In this document: in pieces, positions 1-6,129 of the stretch
Layout of the letters: each line of letters begins with the position of its first letter
How positions within the stretch are numbered: the first letter of the stretch is position 1
Source of the DNA: Prevotella sp.
Lineage (GTDB): Bacteria > Bacteroidota > Bacteroidia > Bacteroidales > Bacteroidaceae
Direction: 5' to 3'
Length of the DNA: 9,884 nt
NCBI GenBank assembly: GCA_021204735.1
Contig: JAJPYV010000272.1
Coordinates: 1-9,884 of the forward strand
Translations under genes and position numbers: made by a program
The notes under the pieces: generated by a model
What the model was told of the DNA's origin: nothing
Database searches by the model: none
Seen by the model: the letters and a program-made list of their open reading frames with translations, nothing else

Positions 1-1322
1 GTAGAAACCTCCGTTCCACTGCCACCTGTTACTGAATTATTTCCAGGAGTAGTCGCATTATCCGTGTTTTCGGCACCATTCGTCGTATTAGGCTTGACTA
101 TTATGATTTTGGTACCACCGCCACGACTGTTACTTTTTTTTGTTATAACCTTCTTCGCAGGAGCAGTCTGCTCTGTAGAAGTTTTTTGTTTAGACATGAA
201 AACCTTATAGGCAAAACCACCTACTATTACCAGTACTACTATGAGGCCTGTAATTGCCCACATACGTGTTTTGCTGTCACTATTTTTAGACGTTTCAATA
301 GGAATTTTGCGGGATGTAACGGTATTCTTTTTCGAAGGAGCTGTATTGCGGGGAACCGCGACATTCGGTGAAGCCGAAACAGATGGAGATGCTGGCACAG
401 TTTTGCTTTTCATACCAGTATTCTCCGTGATTTCAGTTTTCACGTCTCCATCGTGAACCTCTCCCACCAACGGTCCTTCTTCATCAGTCGCTGCTTTGGC
501 AGGTGATTCTGTATCTACCTTTATAGGATCTTCCACATCGAGAATATGGACGATAATCGCAGAGTGATTATCCTTGTTCTCACGCGTCGCACTCAACAAA
601 GATTTCACTCTATTCTCATCGGTGCCTGCCTCCTCTGAGAAGAAATAGCATAGTTGGTCATCTTCCATGTTCTCAAGCATACCGTCACTGCACATATAGA
701 AATAATCTCCAGGAGCGATGTCATAAGTGGTATGGATATCTGCCTTACAACGCCTTTCCATGTGGGGTTGCATGGCTCTTGTTATCACATTTTTCTGTCG
801 TGAGTGTTTGGCTTCCTCTGGAGTAAGTTCTCCTATTTTCACTAAATCGTTGACAAGTGAATGGTCTTCTGTCCTGAAAACTATTTTGGTGTCTTCTGCA
901 TGTTTGCCTGGGCGGATGTGATATACTCGGCTGTCTCCCATGTGCGCAATTAGACAACCTTTGTTATGAAGTTTTAGAAATGTCATCGTGGTGCCCATTT
1001 TCTTCTTGGCTGTTCCGTCGTCCTTACCGTCTAATGCATCGTATGCATCGGCGAGTGCCTTCTGGAAAATTGCCTCTGAAAAGTCGCCCTCCGGGTCTGG
1101 AGTGGCTGCGAGAACCGACTTACTCATTGCCTCACACACTGTGGCACTTGCCACCTCTCCTGCCTCGTGACCACCCATACCGTCACACAAGATGAATAGA
1201 CGGTCGTTTTCGGTTGCGGTATTATATAACGGGAACAAACTGTCCTCTTGGTGGGGATTGCCCTCTGCATCCTTACGCTGACCTGGATGCCATATATTGT
1301 AAGTTTTAATCTTGTATTTCAT
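1..1322 (-). CDS. PP2C-family protein phosphatase with C-terminal membrane span (3' end off the window)
   Basis: Metal-dependent Ser/Thr protein phosphatase, the likely eraser of phosphorylation made by the kinase at 6130-7596. The frame opens at ATG 1322-1320, ten bases after the upstream FHA gene and behind a GAAGA purine run, and stays open to base 3, giving 440 residues without a stop. PP2C motifs are in order: E26-D27, DGMGGHEAGEVAS from D47, the GDS motif near residue 128, SDGM near 211 and KDNHSA with D251. These supply the acidic metal ligands, so the enzyme is probably active. A Lys/Ser/Thr/Pro-rich linker follows (about 270-353), then a hydrophobic span at about 354-372, then a basic Thr/Asn/Gly-rich tail that should be periplasmic. 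The catalytic domain would be cytoplasmic. Most bacterial PP2Cs are about 240-260 residues and soluble, so the span and tail are additions. Family certain; topology inferred. Confidence 0.95.
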   Translation of the reverse strand, partial: MKYKIKTYNIWHPGQRKDAEGNPHQEDSLFPLYNTATENDRLFILCDGMGGHEAGEVASATVCEAMSKSVLAATPDPEGDFSEAIFQKALADAYDALDGKDDGTAKKKMGTTMTFLKLHNKGCLIAHMGDSRVYHIRPGKHAEDTKIVFRTEDHSLVNDLVKIGELTPEEAKHSRQKNVITRAMQPHMERRCKADIHTTYDIAPGDYFYMCSDGMLENMEDDQLCYFFSEEAGTDENRVKSLLSATRENKDNHSAIIVHILDVEDPIKVDTESPAKAATDEEGPLVGEVHDGDVKTEITENTGMKSKTVPASPSVSASPNVAVPRNTAPSKKNTVTSRKIPIETSKNSDSKTRMWAITGLIVVLVIVGGFAYKVFMSKQKTSTEQTAPAKKVITKKSNSRGGGTKIIIVKPNTTNGAENTDNATTPGNNSVTGGSGTEVS

Positions 1323-1332
1323 TCTTCAAATA

Positions 1333-1881
1333 TTAATAATCAGTATCTGTTTTATCACTATCAGGAATCTCAAACCGAATGTCCATGTCGGGTAAATGTA
1401 TTATGTCACGGTCATTAAGCACGAGCTTATCTCCATATTCCAGTAGGGTGTTCCCTATATATGTGGGGTTGACATGCTCTTTATTGAGTGAAACATGATG
1501 TACATAGCCTTTGCCAGGCACTTTTTTCACCTCTATAACTAAATGTTCCCTGCTCATCCTCTTGCTTGTGCATGGCAATTGGAATGTTGCTGATGATGAG
1601 GAGGATTTCCTTCCGATAATGTTCCTACCTGGATTGAGCCTGAACTTAATGGAAGATGATATCACATGTAATTCACCAAGCGTGTAATTCTCATTCCCAG
1701 CGTTCACTATCGTATGATCACCCTGATTGTTATTATTGTTCACTATCTTCTTAAAACTCGAAAATGGCGAATTTTTCTTGCAAACGGGACAGGTAACGAA
1801 TTTCCCCTCAATCCCTGACTCGTATTTTACTTCAAGTATTGCCCCGCATTTAGGACAGCCTATTTTTATTCTATCTATCAT
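1333..1881 (-). CDS. Zinc-ribbon plus FHA domain protein (phosphothreonine reader)
   Basis: A 182-residue soluble protein with no signal peptide or membrane span, so cytoplasmic. Residues 9-34 hold a CPKC...CPVC pair typical of a four-cysteine zinc ribbon. A Asn/Gln-rich linker (48-53) leads into an FHA domain from about residue 68 to the end. The FHA phosphopeptide-binding signature is visible: the GRNIIGRK strand-loop (about 85-92), MSREHL with the SxxH pair, and a later HVNPTYIG segment supplying the conserved Asn. FHA domains bind phosphothreonine peptides and often favour Asp, Ile or Leu at +3. It sits 25 bases after the caspase gene and 10 before the PP2C gene, so it is almost certainly co-transcribed with both. 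Its likely role is to recruit phosphorylated cassette proteins. The function of the zinc ribbon is unknown. Confidence 0.93.
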   Translation of the reverse strand: MIDRIKIGCPKCGAILEVKYESGIEGKFVTCPVCKKNSPFSSFKKIVNNNNNQGDHTIVNAGNENYTLGELHVISSSIKFRLNPGRNIIGRKSSSSSATFQLPCTSKRMSREHLVIEVKKVPGKGYVHHVSLNKEHVNPTYIGNTLLEYGDKLVLNDRDIIHLPDMDIRFEIPDSDKTDTDY

Positions 1882-1906
1882 TTTTCAAAAGTATTATGTT
1901 TATATA

Positions 1907-2635
1907 TCACCATTTCATCACTGGCATCTTATCAGAGAACTTGCCCCACATAACGGGATGCTGCTGGTCAGAGGAGAAACTTATCACTTTTGTATGTACA
2001 TAGTTGAAAAGTTCCTTTGCCGTAATTATACGGTCTTTATTCGTGTCGGCAGCACCTCTCAATCCGTTCACCAAGGCTGTCGTGAAAAAGCCGTTGGTCA
2101 TGCTCCCTTTCTCAATAGATGTCTCGGTTGCACGGGATGACAGAAAGAGCATCACATCGGCACTCTGGGCACTGGATACTGAAGAACTGCTGCTCGTTGC
2201 TGTGGTGCCGATTTTACCTGAAAAACATGCGTCGGCAAACATCATCTTATGTTTTGACTTTGCTTTCTTCATGGCATTTCTCACAGTGGAATAGTCCATC
2301 ATCGTGTCGTAGGTTACAAAACCGCCCGGATAACCATGCCCGCTGAAGAAAAATACAACAATATCGTTGGCACCTGCCTTAGCGAAAACAGTGTTCATAG
2401 CGGAAACTATGTTGGCTTGGGTGGCTTCTGAATTCAGCAACTGCTTATATTCCACATTGCCGTTCTTTGTATAGAGCCATGTAACTAACTTGGCGTCTTC
2501 GGCTGGTAGCCTCAAGTCGTTTGCGGTTCCTGGATAGTCTGAAATACCTGCTACTACGAGATATGTTTTTGCCGAAGCCGTGACACTGGCACATAGCAGT
2601 ACCAATGTCACGAAATATGTCATTATCTTATGCAT
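1907..2635 (-). CDS. Exported caspase-like cysteine peptidase (C14 family) with EF-hand-like loop
   Basis: A 242-residue caspase/metacaspase-type peptidase. The start at 2635 is chosen because it gives a clean signal peptide, MHKIM followed by a hydrophobic core ending near SASA (residues 1-22); a start at 2674 would put a long hydrophilic stretch before it and overlap the upstream gene by 47 bases. The chosen ATG overlaps the upstream stop within ATGCATAA. The p20-like fold is recognisable: YLVVAGISDYPG after the signal peptide, the catalytic His in FFFSGHGY (H100) and the catalytic Cys in FADACFSG (C137), then SSRATETS and NGFFTTALVNGLRG, all typical of this family. Residues 197-208 (DTNKDRIITAKE) match an EF-hand loop at positions 1, 3, 5, 8 and 12, with Arg in place of the usual Gly at 6. 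No lipobox or membrane span follows, so the enzyme should be periplasmic. Substrate unknown. Clustering with kinase, PP2C and FHA genes suggests its action is tied to that pathway. Confidence 0.92.
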   Translation of the reverse strand: MHKIMTYFVTLVLLCASVTASAKTYLVVAGISDYPGTANDLRLPAEDAKLVTWLYTKNGNVEYKQLLNSEATQANIVSAMNTVFAKAGANDIVVFFFSGHGYPGGFVTYDTMMDYSTVRNAMKKAKSKHKMMFADACFSGKIGTTATSSSSSVSSAQSADVMLFLSSRATETSIEKGSMTNGFFTTALVNGLRGAADTNKDRIITAKELFNYVHTKVISFSSDQQHPVMWGKFSDKMPVMKW

Positions 2636-3605
2636 TGTCGAAAGATGGGTCATCGTTAATATAATCTGTCTCATTCTGCGCTATGTGGGGATTGTTCATT
2701 GGGTCGTTATAACCGCCGATATCATCTACTGATACACTTTGACCGAAAACTTCCTCTACTAAATGTACTTCGTTTTCTTCTACTTGTCCGTTATTGTTCT
2801 CATCAATAACTACCACATCAAAAGTTTCATCGTTATCAACATCCATAAAAACCACATCCTGCCCACTTACTATAACATCTGCGTATGTAACATTATTACC
2901 GTTATCATGATACACTCCGAGTACTTCCACTTCCTCTCCGCCGACACTCGCATTTCCATGATCCACGTAGGCAGGTGAATCTCCAATTGTGTTTTCTGGA
3001 TGCTCCTGCGCAACAATAGGCTCCTCTGCCTGTACCTGATTATTGGTTTCTGGTTGAACTACTTCTGCGTGTGCGGCTGAATGTCCGCTATTAGTGTGCT
3101 GTGCCATATCGTGCTCTGGCTGGTATGTCCCCTCGAAATGACTGCCCCATTCTGTTTGCTCCTCTGCCGACATATTGTTCCACTCATCTGCGGTGTAGGT
3201 GTTGTAGAGATTGCCATGCCATGCGAATACTCCGCCTGGTCCTACTTCTTCACGGGCTGCATCAAAGGCCTCTTGGAATGACATATCATCATTTACTCCT
3301 GTCGCCATGGAAATACTGCCATCATCTGCCGCATCGGGTGCGACATCAACTGCGCCTTCTGCTGTCAATGGTATTGCACTTGCTACGAAAGCAGCGGCTG
3401 CGCCGAGTGCGATTGCACTGCCTGTTCCAATGGTAACTTTTTTCCACATCGGGGTCTTCTTTCCTTCGTTTTTTGGAACGTCTGCTGTCTTTGTTTCAGA
3501 TACTTGTTCACTTGCAACCTTAGTGTCGTCAAGTATAGTCTTCTCTGATACATTGTCATAAACAGTGTCTTCGTTCATGCTGTTTGAAAAATTTCCGTTG
3601 TTCAT
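2628..3605 (-). CDS. Membrane-anchored acidic EF-hand-like protein A
   Basis: No named family recognised. The 325 residues divide into a hydrophilic N-terminal tail (1-55), one Ala/Gly-rich membrane span (about 57-80) preceded by KK and KK, and an acidic outer part. Positive charges before the span predict a cytoplasmic tail and periplasmic C-terminus. The tail holds two TxxD sites, T14-D17 and T23-D26, of the kind FHA domains read when phosphorylated. Residues 108-150 form a compact module containing VGPGGVFAWHGNLYNTY and DEWNNMSAEEQ, which I recall from other Bacteroidetes hypothetical proteins. A Glu/Gln/His-rich linker follows. Residues 241-285 are paralogous to protein B (5162-5884) and include a full EF-hand loop, D268-N270-N272-G273-V275-E279. 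The gene lies 61 bases after the small exported-protein gene, with no promoter match between, and its stop overlaps the caspase start. Confidence 0.88.
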   Translation of the reverse strand: MNNGNFSNSMNEDTVYDNVSEKTILDDTKVASEQVSETKTADVPKNEGKKTPMWKKVTIGTGSAIALGAAAAFVASAIPLTAEGAVDVAPDAADDGSISMATGVNDDMSFQEAFDAAREEVGPGGVFAWHGNLYNTYTADEWNNMSAEEQTEWGSHFEGTYQPEHDMAQHTNSGHSAAHAEVVQPETNNQVQAEEPIVAQEHPENTIGDSPAYVDHGNASVGGEEVEVLGVYHDNGNNVTYADVIVSGQDVVFMDVDNDETFDVVVIDENNNGQVEENEVHLVEEVFGQSVSVDDIGGYNDPMNNPHIAQNETDYINDDPSFDNA

Positions 3606-3666
3606 GATTATAAAGTTTTTAGATTTTTAATTTTTTGTTTCTGTTTTTAATCTTTGCCGGATATTC

Positions 3667-4089
3667 TCACTCTTCTTCCTTCTTGGCATTTGCTGGTGAG
3701 CTTTTATCCTTTAAGTGGTTAGAGTTTATATGATCATTATACAACTGTATGATGTTCTGCATTTGGGGATTTGTGGTCAATTCAGCTATTTCAAGCTCCA
3801 CATCTACCAACTTTGATCTGAGTGCTAAGCAGATTGAGTCTTGCGTTGCATTCATTCGCTCATTACTTTCAGGGGTTACTCCTTCTATTGTGCGCCCTCT
3901 TTTCTTGTCTTCTGTCTTAATGGAGTCTTCTAAAGAGGTCTTGCGTTGATTGAGTGTGTTCAGCCTTACGGCTTTTGCTATGGAGTCGGTCTTTGTCGGT
4001 TTCTGGGCAAACGCAGTAGTGGAGAACGCTGTCAGAAAGAATACAGCTACTGCCACAATTCTTGTAATTTTATTTCTGTTCATAATCAT
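3667..4089 (-). CDS. Small exported helical protein of unknown function
   Basis: A 140-residue protein whose family I do not recognise. It begins with a signal peptide (basic MNRNKITR, hydrophobic core, AFA/Q cleavage site near residue 28), so it should be periplasmic. The mature part is charged and probably helical: about 33-62 and 75-105 are rich in Leu, Lys, Glu and Asp with coiled-coil-like spacing, and the C-terminus is a Lys/Glu-rich tail. No cysteine follows the signal peptide in a lipobox. The frame opens at 4089; a second ATG at 4083 is equally possible and gives the same signal peptide. Either start overlaps the end of the LRR gene by 14-20 bases, which implies translational coupling. 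Its position between the LRR protein and membrane protein A suggests a periplasmic partner of one of them. Confidence 0.83.
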   Translation of the reverse strand: MIMNRNKITRIVAVAVFFLTAFSTTAFAQKPTKTDSIAKAVRLNTLNQRKTSLEDSIKTEDKKRGRTIEGVTPESNERMNATQDSICLALRSKLVDVELEIAELTTNPQMQNIIQLYNDHINSNHLKDKSSPANAKKEEE

Positions 4090-5140
4090 CGAAATTCTTT
4101 AGTGCTTTGATATTCTTTGATAAAGGTAATGAGGATTGAGAGACTACATACAGGATATCGTTCCCGGTAGCTGATACGGCATATTCTCCAGGGGTGAGAA
4201 CTATTTTCTTTGAGTAGATGGTCTTTGAATCTTTTGCCACTTTTATCTTAACCCCAGTGTTGGCAACTTGCAACAAGAAGCACCCCTCACCGTCTTTGTA
4301 TGCGGTTGTGATTGGGGCATCTGCCCTGAACACTATATCTTCCAACTGGCTCATGCGTGACGTTTCCCTGAATGACATCTGCTTTACACTTGCGGGTATG
4401 TAAATTGAGGTGATGTCAAGGCAGTCGATTAGTGCTCCGCCGGTAATCGTCTCTGTGCCGTCTGCAATTCTCAACGCTCCTGTGTATGCCCGGGGTACTC
4501 CATACAGTGTCTTGCCGTCTTTGTTGTAGAGCACGCCATCGTGTGAGCTGAATTTGGCGTTGTTGGCATCCACTTCCACTTTTTTGAGTGATTTAACCGA
4601 CTTGAGATTCGTTATCTTCTCTACCTTGGCTGGAACATTCACCACTTCTAACGAATCGCTCCACTTGTAGCGCAACATGTCCAACGTTTTCCAATCGCTT
4701 CCGAATGAGATGTCTTTCAGGGCTGTGCATTTGAAAAATACTCCCTGTCCGAATGTAACATCGCTGCCCGGGAATACTACTTTGGAAAGATTTGTACAGC
4801 CTTCAAAGGCAAAATCTCCGATGGTTCCGATTGTTGCTGGCATGATTATACCCGTGAGTTTTACTGCTCCGCTGAATGCTTTTGGGTCTATACCCGTAAT
4901 GGTATATACTATGTTGTCGTGTTTCACGTTTACAGGAATGTTTACTATCCCTTGCACACCCGGCACTTTATGGTCGGCTATACTGCCTTCGTATGTTACT
5001 ACTGCCGTGGCTTTTGACTTATCGGTGATCTTGAAAAACATCGTGTTGCCATCTATCGTGACAGAAAAGTCGTGTGCTCTGACTACTGTCATCCCCATGA
5101 TTATGCATGCGGCGGTTAATATAAGACGTATTGATTTCAT
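4070..5140 (-). CDS. Exported BspA-type leucine-rich repeat protein (LRR_5)
   Basis: A 356-residue protein with a signal peptide (about 1-22, MKSIRLIL... ending VVRA before HDF). After a beta-rich N-terminal part it shows the repeat style of BspA/LRR_5 proteins: segments like ITGIDPKAFSGAVKLTGI, ATIGTIGDFAFEGCTNL and TFGQGVFFKCTALKDI (about 82-146), with weaker repeats at about 160-185 and 235-285 (ITSIYIPASVKQM). Such domains bind proteins or glycans, often at the cell surface of Bacteroidetes. No C-terminal sorting domain, lipobox or second membrane span is seen, so the periplasm is the simplest location. It starts 21 bases after protein B and overlaps the next gene, so it sits inside the operon. 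A ligand-sensing or scaffold role outside the inner membrane is inferred. The ligand is unknown. Confidence 0.88.
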   Translation of the reverse strand: MKSIRLILTAACIIMGMTVVRAHDFSVTIDGNTMFFKITDKSKATAVVTYEGSIADHKVPGVQGIVNIPVNVKHDNIVYTITGIDPKAFSGAVKLTGIIMPATIGTIGDFAFEGCTNLSKVVFPGSDVTFGQGVFFKCTALKDISFGSDWKTLDMLRYKWSDSLEVVNVPAKVEKITNLKSVKSLKKVEVDANNAKFSSHDGVLYNKDGKTLYGVPRAYTGALRIADGTETITGGALIDCLDITSIYIPASVKQMSFRETSRMSQLEDIVFRADAPITTAYKDGEGCFLLQVANTGVKIKVAKDSKTIYSKKIVLTPGEYAVSATGNDILYVVSQSSLPLSKNIKALKNFDDYEQK

Positions 5141-5161
5141 AATAATAACTCTTTTTGTAAA

Positions 5162-5884
5162 TTAGCTCATATAACTGCTTACATCGGCATCATTTGTGTA
5201 ATCTGGCCCGACATCTGCAATATCTTGACCCTGAATAAACTGGTCTTGAAATGCCTGCATCTGGATATGCTGGTCGCTTACATCTTCTGACTCTCCCATA
5301 TCAATCTGCCCATTGTTGTTGGCGTCTATAACACTGTAATTTGCCTCGCCATCCATGTTTGTATCAATATATGATACGTGCTGACCTTCTACTATAAGAT
5401 CGGCTACATCCATCTTACCGCCATCATCTGATTCCATTGTGTAATAATTTAACACCTGAACTTGCTCAGAATCAGAACTGGGGGTCGGGTCGGGAGTTGG
5501 AGTCGGATCAGGAGCCTGATTTGGGTCGGAAGTTGGCTCTTGACTCGGAGTTGAGCTCGGCTCTTGACTTGGGTCTTGTCCTACTACTGGCTGTACTGGC
5601 GTGGGGTCTACAACTTGTACTTCCACATTGTCATGGGAAGGCTGTACTACTGTTGCATGAACAGGTTCTCCTGTCTGTGCGTTTTCCGGCTCCTCTAAAA
5701 CAACTACATCGTCACTGTCAACGGTCTCTGCCGCTGATGCTTCTTGGGCGATTGCTGTACCTACTACTACACCAGCAACTGCACCTAATGATGAGCTTAC
5801 ACCAGTAATGATATTCTCTTTGCTTTTCTTGACTTTAGTCTGGTCTTTTTGCTTTTCTTGCAAATTGTTTTCGTTAGTTTCCAT
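5162..5884 (-). CDS. Membrane-anchored acidic EF-hand-like protein B
   Basis: No named family recognised. The 240 residues comprise a short Lys-rich N-terminal tail (1-24), one Gly/Ala/Val membrane span (about 25-46), an acidic stretch, a Pro/Ser/Thr/Asp/Gln linker built of eight-residue repeats (106-137), and a C-terminal part (about 146-240) paralogous to protein A. The shared core reads ADLIVEGQ, then D174-N176-D178-G179, then VIDANNNGQ, a full EF-hand loop at D187-N189-N191-G192-I194-E198. Charge distribution places the tail in the cytoplasm and the rest in the periplasm. Unlike protein A it lacks the TxxD sites and the GPGGVFAWHG module. It is the first gene after the 5921-5952 promoter, so it leads the seven-gene downstream operon. 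A calcium-binding envelope component is inferred from the loop only. Confidence 0.86.
   Translation of the reverse strand: METNENNLQEKQKDQTKVKKSKENIITGVSSSLGAVAGVVVGTAIAQEASAAETVDSDDVVVLEEPENAQTGEPVHATVVQPSHDNVEVQVVDPTPVQPVVGQDPSQEPSSTPSQEPTSDPNQAPDPTPTPDPTPSSDSEQVQVLNYYTMESDDGGKMDVADLIVEGQHVSYIDTNMDGEANYSVIDANNNGQIDMGESEDVSDQHIQMQAFQDQFIQGQDIADVGPDYTNDADVSSYMS
5474..5569 (-). repeat. 24-base tandem repeat (8-residue units) in the protein B linker
   Basis: Four degenerate eight-residue units, SQEPSSTP, SQEPTSDP, NQAPDPTP and TPDPTPSS, lie back to back at residues 106-137. At the DNA level the plus-strand string GGCTCTTGACT recurs exactly 24 bases apart (5535 and 5559), so the first two units are recent copies and the rest have diverged. 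The stretch should be an extended flexible spacer between the membrane span and the EF-hand-like domain. Copy number may vary between strains. Confidence 0.8.
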
Positions 5885-5920
5885 ATCATTTTGTTTTTAA
5901 GATTATTAATTTTTCTACTA

Positions 5921-5952
5921 CAAAGTTACTACTGTATTTAAGAATTTCCAAA
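5921..5952 (-). promoter_or_regulatory. Bacteroidetes-type promoter of the seven-gene downstream operon
   Basis: On the minus strand TAACTTTG (5928-5921) matches the Bacteroidetes -7 consensus TAnnTTTG exactly, and TTTG (5952-5949) matches the -33 element with a 20-base spacer. Transcription would begin near 5914, giving a leader of about 30 bases before the protein B ATG. It lies downstream of an intrinsic terminator, as expected for the start of a new unit. Confidence 0.78.
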
Positions 5953-6069
5953 TCTGTAATTTCTTTTCGTATGAAATATGCCGATTTATACACAAAATAC
6001 TTTGTTTAAAGGCTAAAATTATGCATGGTATAATATGCTTTTTCGTGGGTAAAACTGTATATATGTACA

Positions 6070-6103
6070 CAAAAATGGTCAAGTGGTTAATGCACCTGAC
6101 CAT
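6070..6103 (-). terminator. Rho-independent terminator after the kinase gene
   Basis: Read on the minus strand, ATGGTCAGGTG and CACTTGACCAT form an 11-base-pair stem with one G-U pair and a seven-base loop (CATTAAC), followed directly by a T run. It begins 26 bases after the kinase stop codon. There is no T run on the other side, so it works only in the minus direction. It separates the FHA/kinase unit from the seven-gene operon. Confidence 0.85.
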
Positions 6104-6129
6104 AGAATATCTTATATTATTAAGGTGTG

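Noticed and set aside
1727..2140. 137-residue open frame on the plus strand.
   Set aside because: It spans the ends of two good minus-strand genes (FHA and caspase) and has no recognisable motif.
2636..2674. Upstream extension of the caspase to an ATG at 2674.
   Set aside because: It would put 13 residues before the signal peptide and enlarge the overlap with protein A; the ATG at 2635 gives a normal signal peptide.
4677..5165. 162-residue open frame on the plus strand.
   Set aside because: It lies opposite the LRR gene and shows no family features.
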